A DNA stretch of 5,098 nucleotides from an uncultured Lysobacteraceae bacterium (GTDB taxonomy: Bacteria; Pseudomonadota; Gammaproteobacteria; Xanthomonadales; Rhodanobacteraceae), in contig CAMLLF010000355.1 in the NCBI GenBank assembly GCA_946480705.1, forward strand, positions 1 to 5,098. The letters are read 5' to 3'. Position numbers and translations under genes: made by a program. Below the pieces are notes generated by a model, which was given only the letters and a program-made list of their open reading frames with translations, made no database searches and was not told where the DNA came from. Below, piece after piece: positions 1 through 5,098 of this stretch (positions within the stretch are counted from its first letter, which is position 1; every line of letters begins with the position of its first letter).

Positions 1-90
1 ACCGCGCCGACCATCTGGAACTGCGCGAAGCGATCCTCCTCCTCCACCAGCTCGCCCTCCTTGTTCTCCTTCCGGTAGAGCACCTTGGCC
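1..90 (-). other. Short coding-like scrap of unknown origin, reverse strand
   Basis: Read on the reverse strand from about position 89 to 1, this stretch is open and gives a charged peptide of about 29 residues containing AKVLYRKENKEGEL and DRFAQFQMVG. Nearly every codon ends in G or C, which is the usual sign of real coding sequence in a GC-rich genome. No stop or start lies inside it. I do not recognise the family. It faces away from the next segment and ends abruptly where thiamine-enzyme sequence begins on the other strand, so no gene could be continuous across position 90. Most likely it is the inside of a gene from elsewhere, joined here by misassembly or by a rearrangement. Confidence 0.4.
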
Positions 91-585
91 GGCAGCCCCG
101 GCCTTCTCGTCACCACGCTCGGGCCCGGGCTCGCCAATGCGCTCATGGATTCGACGCCCATCGTCGTCATCAGCGGTCAGGTGTTCACCACGCTGATCGG
201 CAACGACGCCTGCCGGCCGAATCCGCTGCCGACTGCGGCCGGGGACGATCTGTTCGCGAACCTCGCGCAGGCGAGCGCGAACCTCGACGTGCTCGGGAAC
301 GACGAGGCGAACGGATGCGGCACGCTGCGCATCACCGACGTCTCGACGCCGATTTCCGGCACCGCGGCCATTGCTGCCGACAGTCTGTCGATCGTCTATG
401 CGCCTACGGGTCAGGTCTGCGACGACCGCTTCACCTACACGATCGAAGACGGCACTCACGGCAACACGGCGTTCGCGGTTGTCGTCGTGCATCACGACCG
501 GCGCACGACCGCCGGTGTCGACGAATATCTGTTCGCCGACGGATTCGACGGCGGCTTCACGTGCCCGGCACCGGTCACGCCATGA
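85..585 (+). CDS. C-terminal part of a secreted Ig/cadherin-like repeat protein with FADGF tail; 5' end chimeric
   Basis: The open frame runs from a nominal TTG at 85 (an in-frame TAG lies at 76-78) to TGA at 583-585, 166 codons. Residues 1-42 belong to a thiamine enzyme, so the genuine part begins near residue 43 (about position 211) and the true N-terminus is absent. Residues about 51-136 form one Ig/cadherin-like repeat. It has the usual order: an opening 'DD' strand, LDVLGND, LRITDVSTP, a GTAAI strand, IVYAP, then DRFTYTIEDG and a final AVVVVHH strand. Cys78 and Cys112 could form a disulfide inside this repeat. Residues 147-166 (EYLFADGFDGGFTC) match a short terminal tail that recurs on exported Xanthomonadales proteins. 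Such proteins are usually surface-exposed or secreted; a precise role cannot be assigned. The propeller lipoprotein follows 40 bases later on the same strand. Confidence 0.6.
   Translation: MAGSPGLLVTTLGPGLANALMDSTPIVVISGQVFTTLIGNDACRPNPLPTAAGDDLFANLAQASANLDVLGNDEANGCGTLRITDVSTPISGTAAIAADSLSIVYAPTGQVCDDRFTYTIEDGTHGNTAFAVVVVHHDRRTTAGVDEYLFADGFDGGFTCPAPVTP
88..213 (+). pseudogene. Fragment of an acetolactate-synthase-like ThDP enzyme, internally shortened
   Basis: The translation contains GSPGLLVTTLGPGLANAL followed by MDSTPIVVISGQV and LIGNDA. These match the N-terminal thiamine-diphosphate-binding (Pyr) domain of acetolactate synthase and relatives. In that family a GxPG segment, a GPGxxNA segment, an (M)DSxPhVVhSGQV strand and an IGxDAFQE segment follow in order. 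In complete enzymes about 6-8 extra residues (of the type TGIATA) separate GPGxxNA from MDS; here they are missing, as if two similar 'ANAL'-like stretches had been collapsed. The match stops after IGNDA, where FQE is expected, and unrelated secreted-protein sequence takes over. Only about 40 residues of a roughly 550-residue enzyme are present, with no native start, so it cannot be functional. The boundaries are approximate. Confidence 0.6.
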
Positions 586-616
586 CGGCTGCGAGTTTTC
601 GATGATGGACGCGCGC

Positions 617-620
617 AGGA
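617..620 (+). promoter_or_regulatory. Ribosome binding site deciding the lipoprotein start
   Basis: An AGGA core sits five bases before the ATG at 626. The in-frame ATGs at 602 and 605 have no comparable purine-rich site upstream. Starting at 626 also puts the arginine and hydrophobic core of the signal peptide at the very N-terminus, as expected for a lipoprotein. Confidence 0.55.
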
Positions 621-625
621 CATCG

Positions 626-2110
626 ATGAGGCTATCGTCGTGCGTCGGCGGCCTGGCCGCCGTCGCACTGCTCGGCGGCTGCGCGAGCGTCGATACGCGC
701 ACGGCACCGCAACGTCTCGGCGGACGCGGCCATGACATTGCCTATGCCGTCGCCGTCGCGCCGGATGGCGGTGCGCGTGTCGCGATGGAACTCACCGGGC
801 CGCTGCTGGGCGGCAGCGCGCCTCACGAGGCGCATCGCCGCAACGCAGCGCGTTCGCCGGACAAGGACGTCCCGGAACAGGCTCGCGTCGAGCAGGGTTC
901 GATCCTGCCGCCGCCGATCGACGTTCCGCGTGCACGCATTGCCGCGATCGTCGCGTACGACTCGCACGCGCGACAGCGCTGGGCCGCGCGGCTGGCCGGC
1001 GGACACGGCATATCGCCGCGTGCCGTGAGCGTCGCTGCCGATGGCACGACCTATGCCGCCGGCTGGTTCCAGCAGCAGATCGCATCGCTCGATACGTCGA
1101 TTGCGCCGCTCGCGAGTGCCGGCGGTGCCGATGCGTTCGTCGTCGCGCTCGATCGCGGCGGACGACCGCGCTGGCTGCACGGGATCGGCGGACCGCTCGC
1201 CGACAACGCCGTCGCCGTCGTCGCTGCTGCGGACGGCGGCTGCTTCGTCGCCGGCAGCTTCTCCGGCAAGGCCGGTGCAGGCGCTGCAGCGGCCGAACGC
1301 CTGTCGGCGGTCGGCGCCGCCGATACCTACGTGCGGCGGCTGGACGCTGCGGGAGGCGTACGCTGGACCGCGACGTTCGGCGGCAGCGGCAGCGACGAAC
1401 CCATCGCGCTGGCGCAGTCTACAAATGGAGATCTTTATCTTTTGCTGCGTTTCTCGGCAGACGTCGAGGTCGCGACGATGCAGGGCTCGCAACGCTTCGG
1501 CGTGCGCGGCGGCGACGACGGGCTGCTGCTGCGTCTCGACGGCGATGGCCGCGTCGTGCGCGCCGTCGCGATCGGCAGCGACAAGCCGGACAATCTCACC
1601 GCGCTCGCCGCGGACGAACGCGGCGCCGTCGTCATCGGCACGCTGGCCGGCGCGCGCGAACTGCGGATCGGCGATCGCACGACGACGTTCACGAGCCGCG
1701 GCGCCGCCGATGCGTTGCTGTTGCGCTTCGATCGCGACCTGCGCTGGCAGGCGCAGGGGCGCGTCAGCGGCAACGGCGCCGTCAACGTTGCTTCGGCGGT
1801 TGTCGATGCGGGAGGGCACCTCTGGATAGCCGGCAGCTACAACGGGCAGCTGCATGTGGGCGAACGCGATCTCGATGCCGATGGCGCCGACGGCGTCGTG
1901 GTCGGACTCGACGAGTCATTGCGTCCCGCGGCAGTACAGACGTTCGCAGGGCAGGGCGTGCAGCAGGTGTATGCGCTAGCTGCCGGGCACGGCCGGCTCG
2001 TCGCCGCCGGCACGTTCACGAAGGAACTCGTCGCGAAGCCCGGAACCGGGCCGCTCGCATCGCACGGTCGCAGCGATGCGTTCCTGATGCCGTTCGCGCC
2101 GCCGCACTGA
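626..2110 (+). CDS. Outer-membrane-type lipoprotein with seven SBBP-like beta-propeller repeats
   Basis: The product is 494 residues from ATG 626; starts at 602 or 605 would add 8 or 7 residues. Residues 1-19 are a lipoprotein signal peptide: MRL, a hydrophobic stretch, then LLGGC with Cys19 as the lipidation site. Ala-Ser after the cysteine, with no Asp at +2, suggests the outer membrane. The rest is a tandem repeat of about 60-65 residues with the pattern RW..., (F)GG.G.D.A.A, dG..y.aGsF, then G.aDafv..LD..G. I count repeats starting near residues 30, 118, 182, 246, 311, 373 and 434, enough for a closed seven-bladed propeller. The first carries an extra proline- and charge-rich insertion (about residues 61-100). 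The best-matching blade has FGGSGSDEP at 251-259. SBBP proteins are envelope or surface proteins whose ligands are mostly unknown; there is no catalytic motif. It may share a transcript with the upstream Ig-like gene. Confidence 0.75.
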   Translation: MRLSSCVGGLAAVALLGGCASVDTRTAPQRLGGRGHDIAYAVAVAPDGGARVAMELTGPLLGGSAPHEAHRRNAARSPDKDVPEQARVEQGSILPPPIDVPRARIAAIVAYDSHARQRWAARLAGGHGISPRAVSVAADGTTYAAGWFQQQIASLDTSIAPLASAGGADAFVVALDRGGRPRWLHGIGGPLADNAVAVVAAADGGCFVAGSFSGKAGAGAAAAERLSAVGAADTYVRRLDAAGGVRWTATFGGSGSDEPIALAQSTNGDLYLLLRFSADVEVATMQGSQRFGVRGGDDGLLLRLDGDGRVVRAVAIGSDKPDNLTALAADERGAVVIGTLAGARELRIGDRTTTFTSRGAADALLLRFDRDLRWQAQGRVSGNGAVNVASAVVDAGGHLWIAGSYNGQLHVGERDLDADGADGVVVGLDESLRPAAVQTFAGQGVQQVYALAAGHGRLVAAGTFTKELVAKPGTGPLASHGRSDAFLMPFAPPH

Positions 2111-2116
2111 GGGCGG

Positions 2117-2140
2117 CGGCGCGAAGGAGGGTTCGCGCCG
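2117..2140. terminator. Hairpin between convergent genes, possible bidirectional terminator
   Basis: A perfect 9-bp GC-rich stem (2117-2125 pairing with 2132-2140) with a 6-base loop fills most of the 33-base gap between the lipoprotein stop and the typA stop. Its position suits a terminator serving both strands. Neither side has a run of T residues, so it is not a classical intrinsic terminator. It may act with Rho or protect the mRNA 3' ends. Confidence 0.5.
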
Positions 2141-2143
2141 GCC

Positions 2144-3973
2144 TCAGGCCGCGCGCGAATGCTTCTTGCGGTCGTTTTCGGTCAGGTGCTTCTTGCGCAG
2201 GCGGATCGCGAGCGGCGTCACCTCGACGAGTTCGTCGTCTTCGATGAATTCCAGCGCCTGTTCGAGCGACATCTTGATCGGCGGCGTCAGCGCCAGCGCG
2301 TCGTCCTTGCCCGAAGCACGGAAGTTCGTGAGCTGCTTGGCACGCAGGGCGTTGACGGTGAGGTCGTTGTCCTTGGCGTGGATGCCGACGAGCTGGCCTT
2401 CATAGACTTCTTCGCCGGCTTCGATCAGCAGGCGGCCGCGTTCCTGCATCGCGAACTGCGCGTAGGCCGGCGACGGGCCCGTGCCGTTGGAGATCATCAC
2501 GCCGTTCTGGCGCGCGGCGATGGCGCCATCGGCCTTCGGGCCGTAGTGATCGAACACATGGAACAGCAGACCCGTGCCCGCGGTGATCGTGCGGAATTCG
2601 GTCTGGAAGCCGATGAGACCGCGCGCCGGAATCAGGTACTCCATGCGCACGCGGCCGCGGCCGTCGGGTTCGATGTTCTTGAGCTGCGCCTTGCGCTCGC
2701 CGAGGCGCTGCATGACGCCGCCCTGGTAGGGCTCTTCGAGGTCGACGACGAGCTGTTCGTACGGCTCCATCATCTGGCCGTCGATTTCCTTGATGATGAC
2801 TTCCGGACGCGACACGGCCAGTTCGTAGCCTTCGCGGCGCATGGTTTCGATCAGGATCGACAGGTGCAGTTCGCCGCGTCCGGAAACCTTGAATTTTTCC
2901 GCTTCGGCCGTGTCTTCCACTTTCAGTGCGACGTTGTGCAGCAGTTCGCGGGTCAGGCGGTCGCGCAGCTGGCGCGACGTCAGGAACTTGCCGCCCGAGT
3001 GTTCCTTCTTGCCGGCGAACGGCGAGTTGTTCACCTGGAACGTCATGCTGATCGTCGGTTCGTCGACGGTCAGTGCGGGCAGCGCCTCGACGCCGTCCGG
3101 CGAGCACACCGTGTCGGAGATGCCGAGACCTTCGATGCCGCTGATCGCGACGATGTCGCCGGCTTCGGCTTCGGCGACTTCATGACGCTCGAGTCCCATG
3201 AAGCCGAGCACCTGCAGCACGCGGCCCTGCTTTTTCTTGCCTTCGCGGTCGATGACGACGACGTTCTGGTTCGTCTTGATCTTGCCGCGCTGGATGCGGC
3301 CGATGCCGATGACGCCGACGTACGAGTTGTAGTCGAGCTGGCTGATGCGCATCTGGAACGGGCCGTCCGGGTCGACCTGCGGCGAATGCACCTTGTCGAC
3401 GATGGCCTGGAACAGCGGGTCCATGTTGCCTTCGCGGACCGAATCGTCCATGCCGGCATAGCCCTGCAGACCCGAGGCATAGACGACCGGGAAGTCGAGC
3501 TGCTCGTCGGTCGCGCCGAGGCGGTCGAACAGGTCGAAGGTCGCGTTGAGCACGTAGTCCGGACGCGCGCCCGGGCGGTCGACCTTGTTGATGACGACGA
3601 TGGGCTTGAAGCCCATCTGGAAGGCCTTCTGCGTCACGAAGCGCGTCTGCGGCATCGGGCCGTCGAACGCGTCGACGAGCACCAGCACCGAGTCGACCAT
3701 CGAGAGCACGCGTTCGACTTCGCCGCCGAAATCCGCATGTCCCGGCGTGTCGACGATGTTGATGCGGTAGTCCTTCCAGCGGATCGCGGTGTTCTTCGCG
3801 AGAATCGTGATGCCGCGTTCTTTTTCCAGATCGTTGCTGTCCATGGCGCGGTCGGCCAGTACGGCACGCTCGCCCAGGGTGTTGGACTGTTTGAGCAACT
3901 GATCGACGAGGGTGGTCTTGCCATGGTCGACGTGAGCGACGATGGCGATATTGCGCAGCTTTTCGATGGACAT
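2144..3973 (-). CDS. typA: Ribosome-associated translational GTPase TypA/BipA
   Basis: The product is a complete 609-residue BipA/TypA, the usual length for the family. This EF-G-like GTPase binds the ribosome and supports large-subunit assembly and growth under stress such as cold. All nucleotide-binding motifs are present: G1 AHVDHGKT (13-20), the G2 region with RGIT (53-56), G3 DTPGH (75-79) with the catalytic His79, G4 NKVD (129-132), and a G5-like YASGL (165-169). A beta-barrel domain II follows (about 205-290), then domain III (about 303-385), an EF-G domain-V-like region (about 395-480), and the BipA-specific C-terminal domain (about 481-609) ending in [14 protein letters not shown]. 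Compared with the E. coli protein as I recall it, there are about four extra residues (KEHSGG region, 323-328) after SPFAGK; I believe Xanthomonadales TypA shares this. The start fits the conserved [11 protein letters not shown] opening; only a weak GGCGGG-like ribosome site precedes it. There is no sign of decay. Confidence 0.97.
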   Translation of the reverse strand: MSIEKLRNIAIVAHVDHGKTTLVDQLLKQSNTLGERAVLADRAMDSNDLEKERGITILAKNTAIRWKDYRINIVDTPGHADFGGEVERVLSMVDSVLVLVDAFDGPMPQTRFVTQKAFQMGFKPIVVINKVDRPGARPDYVLNATFDLFDRLGATDEQLDFPVVYASGLQGYAGMDDSVREGNMDPLFQAIVDKVHSPQVDPDGPFQMRISQLDYNSYVGVIGIGRIQRGKIKTNQNVVVIDREGKKKQGRVLQVLGFMGLERHEVAEAEAGDIVAISGIEGLGISDTVCSPDGVEALPALTVDEPTISMTFQVNNSPFAGKKEHSGGKFLTSRQLRDRLTRELLHNVALKVEDTAEAEKFKVSGRGELHLSILIETMRREGYELAVSRPEVIIKEIDGQMMEPYEQLVVDLEEPYQGGVMQRLGERKAQLKNIEPDGRGRVRMEYLIPARGLIGFQTEFRTITAGTGLLFHVFDHYGPKADGAIAARQNGVMISNGTGPSPAYAQFAMQERGRLLIEAGEEVYEGQLVGIHAKDNDLTVNALRAKQLTNFRASGKDDALALTPPIKMSLEQALEFIEDDELVEVTPLAIRLRKKHLTENDRKKHSRAA

Positions 3974-4019
3974 GGCGATGCGCCCGCCGGTGACCGGAGG
4001 GACTCTGGTTGGGAAAGAG

Positions 4020-4055
4020 ATGCCCGATTATACCCCGGATTGCGACGGTTTTTGC
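4020..4055 (-). promoter_or_regulatory. Probable sigma-70 promoter of typA
   Basis: On the reverse strand a perfect TATAAT lies at 4032-4027. With a 17-base spacer the -35 position would be GCAAAA (4055-4050), a poor match to TTGACA, so the promoter may be weak or need an activator. Transcription would begin near 4020, giving a leader of about 46 bases before the typA ATG. AT-rich sequence is scarce in this region, which makes a perfect -10 hexamer stand out. Confidence 0.6.
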
Positions 4056-4064
4056 GGCGCCGCA
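4053..4064. repeat. 12-bp perfect palindrome at the typA -35 region
   Basis: TGCGGCGCCGCA is identical to its reverse complement and overlaps the inferred -35 element of the typA promoter, followed on the reverse strand by a run of five A. It could be an operator half-site pair or simply a chance GC-rich palindrome. No known regulator is assigned. Confidence 0.35.
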
Positions 4065-4086
4065 GCAGCGAGTTGATCAGGGACGA

Positions 4087-4101
4087 TGCCGGCCGCCGGC
4101 A
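4087..4101. repeat. 7-bp inverted repeat in the typA upstream region
   Basis: TGCCGGC and GCCGGCA are perfect inverted copies separated by one base; a third GCCGGCA copy lies at 4117-4123. These lie between the end of the pilin-fusion gene and the typA promoter. GC-rich words of this kind can arise by chance in such a genome, so any function is speculative. Confidence 0.3.
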
Positions 4102-4156
4102 CCTTTCGACGTCGCCGCCGGCAACCGTGGCTTCCCGCGGCGGCATGCATGGTGGG

Positions 4157-4193
4157 CCGATCGGGCAACCGGAACGTTCCGGCCGCCCGCATC
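4157..4193. terminator. Palindrome downstream of the pilin-fusion gene, possible transcript-end hairpin
   Basis: The core at 4169-4182, CCGGAACGTTCCGG, is a perfect 14-bp palindrome. It is flanked after a two-base mismatch by GGGC (4163-4166) and its complement GCCC (4185-4188), with further imperfect pairing of GAT and ATC outside. It begins about 20-30 bases past the stop of the reverse-strand pilin-fusion gene, where a transcript-end hairpin is expected. There is no U-tract on the reverse strand, and a palindrome with almost no loop could equally be a binding site for a dimeric regulator. Confidence 0.4.
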
Positions 4194-4210
4194 GTTCAGC
4201 CGCGCCGCGC

Positions 4211-5098
4211 TCAGGGCTTGCAGCTTGCCGGCAGGAGCTTCTCAGACACCGTCGTCGTCTCGGCGGTTTCGCTGATCGGCTTGGCGTCGTCGGAGACCGA
4301 GGCGTTGCCGCACTGCCAGACGAGCTCGCCATCGAGCCGATACGGCGTCAGCACGAGCGTCTGATCCTTGAGCGCCTTGTTCGCTTCGTCGCCGAAGTGC
4401 AGCACGATCGCGCCGTCGTCGACGTACCAGCTCTCGAGATATTTGATCGACTCGCCGAATTCGCCGAGATCGAGATCGTCGTCGCTGGCCGGCAGCTTGC
4501 GCTTGGTGCCGTAGTACGCGGCGATCGCGGCCTTGTAGCTGTCCGCGTCGGCGACGACCTGACTGACCTGCGCGCGAGCGGTGTAGTCCTGATAAGCCGG
4601 CACGGCGATCGCGGCGAGTATGCCCGCCGTCGCGACGGCTGCGACGCCGCCCGTGCCGAACAGCACCTCGGCCGGATTCTGTTCGTAGGTCAGGCTCAGG
4701 CCGATGCGATCCGGCGTCGCGTCGAGCGCAAGACCCGTCGCGCCTTCGACCGGCAGTCCGAGCGTGGCCGCATGCGGCAGGCCGGCGAGGTCGATCTTCT
4801 GGCCCAGCGCATCGGCGGCATGCTGCAGGCCTGCGAGGTAGGCGTAGTAGATCTTGCGCTGCGCGTTGCGTGTCTTGCCGGTCAGGCCGACCAGCGTCGT
4901 GTTCGGGTCATAGGACTGATTCGCGCGCAGCCACTGCCCGAGATCGTTGTCGAGCGTCGCGTCGGCGCGATCGGCCAGCGCCTGCGGTACGTCGGCGAAC
5001 ACGAGGAAGTCGCCGTCCTCGACCCAGTAGGCGTGCGTGCCGATGCGCGAATAGATCTTGAGCCAGGCATCGGCACCACCGGGCTGTGCGGGCATCGT
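4211..5098 (-). CDS. Unrecognised soluble domain fused to a type IV pilin-like C-terminal domain; N-terminus beyond window
   Basis: The frame is open from the right edge of the window to TGA at 4213-4211, at least 295 residues (numbered here from the Met at 5095, probably internal). Residues about 1-140 form a soluble domain containing AYWVEDGDFLVFADVPQAL; it resembles uncharacterised DUF3352-type proteins in style, which I cannot confirm. Residues 145-167 are hydrophobic and end in GILAAIAVPAYQDYTARAQV, the unmistakable hydrophobic helix of PilA-type pilins. The rest (to 294) resembles a pilin globular domain, with WQCG (Cys262) and LPASC (Cys292) forming the typical C-terminal disulfide loop. 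The prepilin-peptidase site is missing: the G/F cleavage pair and Glu5 positions hold other residues. It is therefore probably a membrane-anchored protein that borrowed a pilin domain, not a processed pilus subunit. typA lies 237 bases downstream with its own promoter. Confidence 0.75.
   Translation of the reverse strand, partial: TMPAQPGGADAWLKIYSRIGTHAYWVEDGDFLVFADVPQALADRADATLDNDLGQWLRANQSYDPNTTLVGLTGKTRNAQRKIYYAYLAGLQHAADALGQKIDLAGLPHAATLGLPVEGATGLALDATPDRIGLSLTYEQNPAEVLFGTGGVAAVATAGILAAIAVPAYQDYTARAQVSQVVADADSYKAAIAAYYGTKRKLPASDDDLDLGEFGESIKYLESWYVDDGAIVLHFGDEANKALKDQTLVLTPYRLDGELVWQCGNASVSDDAKPISETAETTTVSEKLLPASCKP

Noticed and set aside
85..585. A genuine fusion of a thiamine enzyme with an Ig-like surface protein
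   Set aside because: Only about 40 residues of the enzyme are present, with an internal gap, a TTG start and an in-frame stop just upstream. A cytoplasmic cofactor-binding fragment before an exported domain makes no functional sense.
1041..1829. 262-codon + strand frame overlapping the lipoprotein gene
   Set aside because: Its translation is almost entirely Arg, Ser, Ala and Pro, typical of a shifted reading of the true frame.
632..1855. Long open frame (407 codons) on the reverse strand inside the propeller lipoprotein gene
   Set aside because: It is rich in Arg and Ala with no recognisable domain, and lies opposite a gene with clear repeats and a signal peptide. Such antisense frames are expected in GC-rich coding sequence.
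2400..3107. 235-codon reverse-strand frame within typA
   Set aside because: It is an Arg-rich shifted reading of conserved TypA codons and has no family features of its own.
3634..4332. 232-codon reverse-strand frame crossing the typA start and the intergenic region
   Set aside because: It runs out of phase through the conserved TypA N-terminus and the pilin-fusion C-terminus, and its composition is Arg/Ser/Pro-rich, so it is not a real gene.
4009..4364. Two small + strand frames covering the intergenic region (88 and 92 codons)
   Set aside because: Both run into the reverse-strand pilin-fusion gene, lack a clear ribosome site and show no recognisable domain.
1..5098. CRISPR array, tRNA, rRNA or insertion sequence
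   Set aside because: I saw no regularly spaced direct repeats, cloverleaf-like segments, conserved rRNA words, transposase motifs or terminal inverted repeats.

Overview
The window is GC-rich, with dense coding and strong G/C preference at third codon positions. It looks like a gammaproteobacterium of the Xanthomonadales (Lysobacter or Rhodanobacter-like). Three things suggest this: a TypA protein of Xanthomonadales character, a PilA-type pilin domain with a C-terminal disulfide loop, and a secreted-protein C-terminus of the 'FADGF(D/E)' type common in that group. The lineage is an inference from remembered sequences, not a search.

Layout. Positions 1-213 do not look like native sequence: a short reverse-strand coding scrap (1-90) abuts a short, internally shortened piece of an acetolactate-synthase-like thiamine-diphosphate enzyme (about 91-210). 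That piece runs in frame into the tail of a secreted Ig/cadherin-like repeat protein (about 213-585, +). Next on the + strand, 40 bases on, is a lipoprotein (626-2110) that is almost entirely a seven-repeat beta-propeller of the SBBP type. A 33-base gap with a perfect GC-rich hairpin separates it from the convergent typA/bipA gene (2144-3973, -), which is complete and well conserved. A 237-base intergenic region (3974-4210) carries the typA promoter (perfect -10 hexamer) and several palindromes. The window ends inside a - strand gene (4211 to beyond 5098) whose product joins an unfamiliar soluble domain to a type IV pilin-like domain lacking a prepilin-peptidase site.

How the genes relate. 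The Ig-like protein tail and the propeller lipoprotein are closely spaced on one strand and both are envelope or surface proteins, so they may be co-transcribed. TypA is a ribosome-associated GTPase with its own promoter and probably has no functional link to its neighbours. The pilin-fusion gene lies upstream of typA on the same strand, but the gap and the typA promoter argue for separate transcription.

I found no CRISPR array, tRNA, rRNA, transposase or defence system. The most notable points are the mosaic left end (most likely an assembly chimera) and the pilin domain placed internally in a larger protein. I do not see convincing evidence of a wholly new system.
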